A stretch of 36,597 bases of DNA from assembly GCA_014729085.1 (NCBI GenBank), contig WJKM01000016.1:1-36597 (forward strand), written 5' to 3'. Both the position numbers and the translations under genes were made by a program. Positions 31,187 through 36,597 of this stretch are shown here, piece by piece. Below the pieces are notes generated by a model. That model saw only the letters and a program-made list of their open reading frames with translations, searched no databases and was not told the origin of the DNA. Source of the DNA: Candidatus Dojkabacteria bacterium (GTDB lineage Bacteria > Patescibacteriota > Dojkabacteria > B142 > WJKM01). Position 1 is the stretch's first letter. Every line of letters starts with the position of its first letter.

Positions 31187-34100
31187 ATGTTAGTAAACGA
31201 TTTAAAACAAACAATAAAGTATCCAACTTCTCTAATCGTCCGCGGCGCTGATGTGATCGGTATTGAATTAGCTAAATCATTGCTGGACCAGGGAGGTTAT
31301 GTGATTATAGTAGATTTTCCTAGTGACTATACAAAGCAAATGATAAGTGAATTAAGTGATTATAGTTTATTCACTTTTATTGATTTTTCGAAACTGCCTT
31401 TACTGGAAGATTCTCTAAGAAGATTAGATTATGTCTTTTATTTGAATCATAAAATTGAAAATCTGGAGGAGGAAATTTCGTCTCAGGAGTTTTTAGAATT
31501 TTCTAAATTTTTGGATCTTGTTTTAGGATTGGCAAAGAACTTTGAAGCTAAGTTTTTGGCCACAACCTCGATTAAGGCCCATCAATATATGTTTGCAAAA
31601 AGTGATTATGAAGTGAATTTGGATTCGAAAACCGAAATTCACAAAGTTTATACAGAAACAGAGATACAAAGATATATAGAAAGTTTAACTCTGGAATATA
31701 TTCAAAAATCTACATTGGATGCGCGTATAATTAGACTTGGTGAAATTATAGGAAAAGATATTGAATACAATCCTGATTCCACTGTGGGTAGAATAATTAA
31801 GGATGGGTTGGTTGAAGATGAAATTACAATATACGGGGATGGTCTCCAATCTGAATACTATGTTCATATTCAAGATGCAGTATATGGAATAATAAAAGCT
31901 CAATTTACCAAAAATACAAGAGGGGAGATTTTTTCGTTGTGTTATGAATTTGAGATAACATCCCTAAGTATTGCTTATAAAATAAATGAATTTATCGATC
32001 CTCCAAAAGAAATCGTTTTTTCATCTGAGGAAGAGTCAGAAGATATCCCCTTAAGGCTTTATACTCCAGCGCCAAATCTTATGAGAATTGGTTGGAAACC
32101 AAGAGTAAAATTTTCACGGGCATTAAAACAGACATTTGAATATGTCCAAAAACTTCTTGAGTTTAAGGAAGAGATGATAGAAGAGCAATTTGAACAAAGA
32201 ATCACCGAAAAGCATAAAAAAAAGAAAAAACAAACTGGTTTAAAAGACTTTCTGAGGAATATATTCTTTGTCCCATCTGAAAGCGAAGCAAATGATTCTG
32301 AATTCGATGATGAACAGGGAGCTTTAAGTAGATTGATTGCTGAACGTAAAGTACAAGAGAATGGACGTAAAGGAAGCATTTTATTAGCTACTCAAGAATT
32401 ACGAAAACAAAATAAACGGCAGTTTAAGAAAAAAAGATCAATAACTTTTAAAATTTCAAATTTTATCACAAGGAAATTCGATAATTTCACCAAGAAGTTT
32501 GATTTACTAAGATATATTACAATCAAACAATTTATTTTTCTTCTGGGAATGTTTGTGGGAGTTGTTTTTATCTATATAAATGTATTTGCACCTGTAATTT
32601 CATTTGGAAGACATATGTTTGTTGCTTATATGATTGCTGAAGATATTGAAGAAAATATCAAGATTGGTGATTATGTAGAAATCCAAACTTATTTTGAAAA
32701 TCTATCAGCTGAAATAACGGCGGGAAATCAAAAAATTTTAAGTTTCAGAAAAGTATTAAAAAACTGGAATTTATATGCAGAGTTTTTGGAGAACTACAAC
32801 GCGTTGTATCAGGGTGTTAAGTTACTAGATGAAGGAATAAGTGATAGTTATTATGGAACCGAGAATACTGTAAAATATGTTGAATCTTTTGATCCTCAAA
32901 TTGTATATAAACCTAGCGGTACTTCTCTCTTAAATGTAAAGAACAGTGAAAATTATTCAGAATTAATTTCTAATATCAAATCAAAATCCCAGATAGTTGG
33001 AGGCGGTATAGAAAAGATTAATAAGGGGATACAGGAACTCGAGGAACTCAACATGTCTCCTGTAAATGAAAATTTAGGGAACAAATATCAAAAATTTTTA
33101 AGTAATATTAAAACAATAAGGGATAAATATGAACTATATTATAAAATTAGCAGAATTATCCCAGAATTAGTAGGGACAAACCAATCAAGGACATACGCAT
33201 TTATCTTAGTCGATACATCTTATTATTTGCCAGCTGGCGGTACTCCTACATCTTTGGTTTTGATTACTTTTAAAGATGGCGGTATTCAAGAAATAAGTAC
33301 TCAGGTATTAACTGAACAGTCGTTTGATCTAAGTAACACCGACCCCATTTTAATTGAAGAAATAAATCTGGTTTCCTCATCTTTGATAGATACATCAAGT
33401 TTGGATTTTAATAAGTTGTTTTATTTACAGCAAGGAGATCTTTATCTTGATGAGATATCAAGACTTATTTATGAACAGAAGGGAAAAACATTAAATGGTA
33501 TTTTTATTTTTGATTCATCTTTTCTTCAGGAATTGATGAAAATTGTAGGGACATTAGAGATAAAAAATATCACTTTTGATGAAACTAATTTGATTGTCAA
33601 CATGGATTTGCTGATGCAAAACACTTTATCTAAAAAAGAAGTGTTGAATGATATTACCGCTTTATCTACGCAGGCGGTACTAAATGATTTGGATACCAAT
33701 ATAGGTCAATTTTCAAATATTTTTCAAAATGCTCAAAATAATAAGGATGTTATATATAAATTTTACAATACCGATTTGACAACCACATATGAGAGTTCTG
33801 ACAATTTAGCAAGTGTATCTCAGGATTTTATTAATATCATTGCGGTGGCAGATTTAGATAATTATCAGGGGCTTGAGATTCCATCCATTAGATCAGAGGT
33901 TGATGTTTATATCAAAGATGATTTATCAAGTCGTAAAACAGTTACTGTTTATTTAAATGATTTAAGGAATCTCGATACATTATCTATTTGTTTACCAAAT
34001 GGGGTAACAAATTTCAGTTTCCGTGAGGAAGATAGAGCTAATATTTCTGAGAGTTTTGGCCAACTGAAAACATGTATTAAATTTATTGATTTTGAAAGTG

Positions 34101-34327
34101 AGAAGGTAAGCTTTAGTTATGATTCGCCTTACATAGAAAATTCGGATTATGATTATTCTTTGGGTTTGAGAAAACAGCCTGGCCTAGCAATGCAATATGA
34201 ATTAGTTATAAGAAGCGAAGAAGGGAAAATTGGGGATTATACTGAGGGAGGATTTGTAAATAAGAATCAAGTAAGTTATTCTGATACTTTGAAAACCGAC
34301 AAAATATTTACTGTTGAGATTGAATAG
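31187..34327 (+). CDS. SDR/NAD-epimerase-like domain fused through a TM helix to DUF4012
   Basis: 1046 aa. Residues 1-~325 are an extended SDR (NAD-dependent epimerase/dehydratase) fold: SLIVRGADVIGIELAKSLL (one residue short of the TGxxGxxG loop), LATTSIKAH, RIIRLGEIIG, ITIYGDGLQSEYYVHIQDAV. The catalytic YxxxK is YTETE (Y155), so the Lys is missing and activity is doubtful. A basic/coiled linker (325-440) leads to one TM helix (about 449-467). The remainder is DUF4012-like, including RTYAFILVDTSYYLPAGGTPTSLVLITFKDGGI (about 668-700), and is probably extracellular. DUF4012 proteins are common in CPR and Gram-positive envelopes, often near polysaccharide genes. An enzyme-like cytosolic sensor coupled to an external domain is inferred. 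Confidence 0.75.
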   Translation: MLVNDLKQTIKYPTSLIVRGADVIGIELAKSLLDQGGYVIIVDFPSDYTKQMISELSDYSLFTFIDFSKLPLLEDSLRRLDYVFYLNHKIENLEEEISSQEFLEFSKFLDLVLGLAKNFEAKFLATTSIKAHQYMFAKSDYEVNLDSKTEIHKVYTETEIQRYIESLTLEYIQKSTLDARIIRLGEIIGKDIEYNPDSTVGRIIKDGLVEDEITIYGDGLQSEYYVHIQDAVYGIIKAQFTKNTRGEIFSLCYEFEITSLSIAYKINEFIDPPKEIVFSSEEESEDIPLRLYTPAPNLMRIGWKPRVKFSRALKQTFEYVQKLLEFKEEMIEEQFEQRITEKHKKKKKQTGLKDFLRNIFFVPSESEANDSEFDDEQGALSRLIAERKVQENGRKGSILLATQELRKQNKRQFKKKRSITFKISNFITRKFDNFTKKFDLLRYITIKQFIFLLGMFVGVVFIYINVFAPVISFGRHMFVAYMIAEDIEENIKIGDYVEIQTYFENLSAEITAGNQKILSFRKVLKNWNLYAEFLENYNALYQGVKLLDEGISDSYYGTENTVKYVESFDPQIVYKPSGTSLLNVKNSENYSELISNIKSKSQIVGGGIEKINKGIQELEELNMSPVNENLGNKYQKFLSNIKTIRDKYELYYKISRIIPELVGTNQSRTYAFILVDTSYYLPAGGTPTSLVLITFKDGGIQEISTQVLTEQSFDLSNTDPILIEEINLVSSSLIDTSSLDFNKLFYLQQGDLYLDEISRLIYEQKGKTLNGIFIFDSSFLQELMKIVGTLEIKNITFDETNLIVNMDLLMQNTLSKKEVLNDITALSTQAVLNDLDTNIGQFSNIFQNAQNNKDVIYKFYNTDLTTTYESSDNLASVSQDFINIIAVADLDNYQGLEIPSIRSEVDVYIKDDLSSRKTVTVYLNDLRNLDTLSICLPNGVTNFSFREEDRANISESFGQLKTCIKFIDFESEKVSFSYDSPYIENSDYDYSLGLRKQPGLAMQYELVIRSEEGKIGDYTEGGFVNKNQVSYSDTLKTDKIFTVEIE

Positions 34328-34381
34328 ATTTTAATATCGGATATTTTGTATAAGTTATTTTATTTTGGTTATTATATTATT

Positions 34382-34855
34382 ATGGACAAAGATAATCTTA
34401 CATTAACAAAAGAAGGATACCAAAAAATAGTTGAAGAGCTGGAAGAGAGAAGGAACGTAACACGGAAAAAAATTGCCGATGATATAGAAACTGCAAGGGA
34501 GCAAGGAGATTTATCTGAAAATGCAGCTTATCACTCTGCCTTGAAGGCAAAGGAATTTAATGAGAAAAGAATTAATGAATTAGAATTTATCGCTAAGCGT
34601 GCTGAAATTACTAAGGGAAATCCAAGGAATAAAAAAATTGAATTGGGGGAGGAATTTATGCTCAGAGAGTTGCAATCGAAAAAGGAAAAGAAGTATCAAT
34701 TAGTTGGCGGTAATGAAGCTGATACAGATCAAGGAAAGATTTCAATTAATTCACCAATAGGTCGTGAAGTCAGAGGAAAAAAATATGGTGATAAAATCAA
34801 AGTCTCATTTCCAGGTGGAGAGAAAGAGTTTGAGATAACAAAGCCAAAAAAATAA
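34382..34855 (+). CDS. greA: Transcription elongation factor GreA
   Basis: 157 aa from ATG 34382; the track's TTG start 12 codons earlier translates leader sequence. The N-terminal coiled coil contains the acidic tip TAREQGDLSENAAYHSAL, with the Asp and Glu that coordinate the second Mg2+ for transcript cleavage. The C-terminal FKBP-like domain ends ISINSPIGREVRGKKYGDKIKVSFPGGEKEFEI. It rescues backtracked RNA polymerase. Located between envelope genes, not tied functionally to them. The leader TTATATTATTATG has no Shine-Dalgarno. Confidence 0.95.
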   Translation: MDKDNLTLTKEGYQKIVEELEERRNVTRKKIADDIETAREQGDLSENAAYHSALKAKEFNEKRINELEFIAKRAEITKGNPRNKKIELGEEFMLRELQSKKEKKYQLVGGNEADTDQGKISINSPIGREVRGKKYGDKIKVSFPGGEKEFEITKPKK

Positions 34856-34872
34856 TTTGAGAGAAGGATACT

Positions 34873-35826
34873 ATGGAGCAACATCCAATTCCTAAAAATT
34901 TAATGGACGTAGAGTTTAAACTTTTTGGGAGTATGACATTGAAGGAATTTGGAAGCTTGGCATCTTGTTTTGTTTTCGCTTTGTTTATATATCTACTAAA
35001 GTTGCCCAAGATAATAGCTTGGCCATTAATCGGCGCATTAGTAGTTTTAGGTATTGGACTTGCTTTTATTAAGGTAAACGGACAGACTTTTGGAAAATGG
35101 TTGACAAATTTTATTCTGGCTTTGTTTTCCCCTAAACAACGAGTTTGGAAAAAGCAGCCGTCAATTCCCAAGTCTTTTGTACAGTCTTTTAATGTTCCAA
35201 AACGTATAGATAAGAAGAAAAGTAGATCAAGGAATGTTAAGGATGAAATTATTTTTGGAACAAGAGAAGATCAGCACAATAAAGCTCTTAGTAAATATGA
35301 AAAAAGAATTTTTAGTAATATAAATAGATATATTGGGAATGATTCAATGATGAGTAATTTTAACAATAATGTTGATACAACTAGGACAGAAGTAGATAAT
35401 CGCCTGAAGAAACAAAACATAAGTACTCAGGAGGATGGTGCTGGAGATAAAATAAAAAATAAAGTAAAAGTAGAAAGTAATAAACAGAATTCTGCAAATC
35501 AAACTGGATCAAAGAAACAAAAAGAAGACCAGGGTAATCAGCAGACTGATAACAAACAAGGGGCCTTAAATTTGATTGGTGGGAAAGTACTTGATAAAAA
35601 TGGTCAGGTTTGTACTGATTGTGAAATTATCATACAAGATGGTAAGTACGATCCGGTACGTAGAATACGTATAAATCCTAATGGTATGTTTTCTATTCAA
35701 AATGGCTTACCAGATGGCGTATATCATGTTAAAGTAGTAAGTGATAATCCCGATGTAAGATTCAAGATGGTAGATATTGAAGTATCTGGAGGAGAGAATA
35801 AAATTGTTACAATAAAAGCAGAATAA
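34873..35826 (+). CDS. PrgI-family-like membrane protein with C-terminal carboxypeptidase-regulatory-like domain
   Basis: 317 aa. Residues 1-~95 are PrgI/VirB3-like: QHPIPKNLMDVEFKLFGSMTLKEF, then two membrane helices (about 31-46 and 49-70), VNGQTFGKWLTNFILALFSPKQRVWKK. A long polar, Gln/Asn/Lys-rich linker (about 100-230) follows. The last ~85 residues form a beta-sandwich of the carboxypeptidase-regulatory/Cna-B type (IGGKVLDKNGQVCTDCEIIIQDG, NGMFSIQNGLPDGVYHVKVVS). PrgI-like proteins are inner-membrane parts of type IV secretion/conjugation machines, and the VirB4-like gene downstream fits this. The start has one of the best Shine-Dalgarno sites in the window (GAGAAGGATACTATG). Confidence 0.75.
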   Translation: MEQHPIPKNLMDVEFKLFGSMTLKEFGSLASCFVFALFIYLLKLPKIIAWPLIGALVVLGIGLAFIKVNGQTFGKWLTNFILALFSPKQRVWKKQPSIPKSFVQSFNVPKRIDKKKSRSRNVKDEIIFGTREDQHNKALSKYEKRIFSNINRYIGNDSMMSNFNNNVDTTRTEVDNRLKKQNISTQEDGAGDKIKNKVKVESNKQNSANQTGSKKQKEDQGNQQTDNKQGALNLIGGKVLDKNGQVCTDCEIIIQDGKYDPVRRIRINPNGMFSIQNGLPDGVYHVKVVSDNPDVRFKMVDIEVSGGENKIVTIKAE

Positions 35827-36015
35827 TCCCCTCCTTTGATGGGAGAGAAAGCAAAGAATTGACACTCCTCTGACTTTGTTCTGGGTTAGTGGTGTAGAAG
35901 TTAAATAAAAAAGGATTATTTTATCTTGATAGTTTATGAGCTAGCGAACAATCCTATTTTACTTCGCAGCATTCTGCGGAGATGATATATTTTATTAATT
36001 TTTTAATTTTGGAAA
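35827..36015 (+). promoter_or_regulatory. Structured spacer between PrgI-like and VirB4-like genes
   Basis: 189 nt without a gene. It contains several short stems: CTCC/GGAG after the stop; GGATTATT (35922 region) with AACAATCC (one mismatch), enclosing TATC/GATA; and CGCAG-CATT-CTGCG near 35967-35980, followed after a few bases by T-rich sequence. This may be a terminator or an untranslated leader; no clear -35/-10 pair was found. Confidence 0.35.
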
Positions 36016-36597
36016 TTGGCAAATTCTTCAACTCAACAACATCTTGCAATTGAAGATATAAGGAATGACCTAGTAATATTGAGGAATGGTAATGTTGCCT
36101 TGGTAATGGAATGTACAGCTTTAAACTTCGATTTATTATCGGAAAGCGAACAGGATGGTCGGATTACTGCATTTGCTGGGCTTATGAACTCGCTTACTTT
36201 TCCAATTCAAATAGTAATTCATACTCAAAGAACAGATGTAACAAAATATATTGAAAAATTAAGATCTATCCAATCAAGGCATACCTCTGTTGCTTTAAAA
36301 AGACAAATAGAAATTTATATTAAATTTATTAAAAATCTCACAATTAATAATGAGGTATTGGATAAACGTTTTTTTATTGTAATACCCGCCTTACTTGGAG
36401 CAGTACAGAGACCAAGTTTTATTCAATCAATTTTTGGTAAACAAAAAGAAGTAAGTATAGATATTGACAAAATATTAACGAAAGCTCAATTAGAGTTATA
36501 TCCAAAAAGAGATCACATGTTACGCCAGATTAAAAAAATGGGATTAGCAATTAAACAGCTGAATACAGATGATTTAATTAGGTTATATTATTCAATG
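36016..36597 (+). CDS. VirB4-like (type IV secretion / conjugation) ATPase, N-terminal part
   Basis: 194 codons, open to the window edge. The TTG start follows an in-frame TAA at 36004-36006 and is the only usable start. The N-terminal domain reads LAIEDIRNDLVILRNGNVALVMECTALNFDLLSESEQDGRITAFAGLMNSL, then FPIQIVIHTQRTDV and a long helical segment, the pattern of VirB4/TraC-type N-terminal domains that precede the ATPase. The Walker motifs lie beyond the window. With the PrgI-like gene it forms the usual membrane-protein plus ATPase pair of CPR type IV-like secretion loci. The assignment depends on the context as well as the N-terminus. Confidence 0.7.
   Translation, partial: MANSSTQQHLAIEDIRNDLVILRNGNVALVMECTALNFDLLSESEQDGRITAFAGLMNSLTFPIQIVIHTQRTDVTKYIEKLRSIQSRHTSVALKRQIEIYIKFIKNLTINNEVLDKRFFIVIPALLGAVQRPSFIQSIFGKQKEVSIDIDKILTKAQLELYPKRDHMLRQIKKMGLAIKQLNTDDLIRLYYSM

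Noticed and set aside
34346-34381. TTG-started extension of GreA
   Set aside because: Reads MYKLFYFGYYII before the true MDKDNLTLTKEGY; GreA family length is matched from ATG 34382.

Overview
The window is a low-GC, gene-dense bacterial stretch, most likely from a Candidate Phyla Radiation (Patescibacteria) genome. The evidence is the long fusA-tuf-S10-spc-alpha ribosomal cluster with no rpmD (uL30) between rpsE and rplO, no adk or map between secY and infA, very AT-rich spacers, few Shine-Dalgarno sites, and CPR-flavoured neighbours (DUF4012 fusion, PEGA protein, PrgI/VirB4 pair). Full-length ORFs under the standard code, and TGA used as the stop of rpsQ, argue against the UGA=Gly code of Gracilibacteria/Absconditabacteria. 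I cannot place the phylum with confidence; Dojkabacteria/Katanobacteria-like is only a guess. No rRNA, tRNA, CRISPR or IS element was seen.

Region by region. (1) 1-2700: a membrane-anchored surface protein with a ZU5-like module and a papain-like Cys/His/Asp constellation, followed by a CYTH (class IV adenylate cyclase/triphosphatase-like) protein. (2) 6840-2746, minus strand: a four-gene unit of PfkB/RfaE-like sugar kinase, a HAD phosphatase whose DxD nucleophile motif lies at the C-terminus (apparent circular permutation), a second HAD with a huge cap, and an unrecognised protein. Three of the four are lysine-poor and look compositionally foreign. (3) 7052-9450: a STAND-like protein with a degenerate P-loop and a C-terminal OmpR/PhoB-type winged helix, preceded by four direct repeats spaced exactly 11 bp apart, then an APH-fold kinase. 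(4) 11089-9467: a large anchored surface protein; 11203-11439: a small cysteine-rich ORF.

(5) 11689-30336: fusA, tuf, then rpsJ-rplC-rplD-rplW-rplB-rpsS-rplV-rpsC-rplP-rpmC-rpsQ-rplN-rplX-rplE-rpsN-rpsH-rplF-rplR-rpsE-rplO-secY-infA-rpmJ-rpsM-rpsK-rpsD-rpoA-rplQ-rplM-rpsI, all on the plus strand. Candidate promoters lie before fusA (two), tuf, rpsJ and infA. Both translational GTPases carry non-canonical G4 motifs (NKLN in EF-G, NIFD in EF-Tu), and several ribosomal proteins carry lysine-rich tails. (6) 30468-36597: a PEGA-domain protein, a giant SDR-TM-DUF4012 fusion, greA, a PrgI-like membrane protein with an added beta-sandwich domain, and the start of a VirB4-like ATPase that runs off the window.

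The best candidates for undescribed biology are the permuted HAD/RfaE-like kinase operon with hairpins at two of its start codons, the adjacent 11-bp-phased operator with its winged-helix STAND-like protein, and the paired G4 substitutions in EF-Tu and EF-G. All assignments rest on motif reading by eye; no database search was run.
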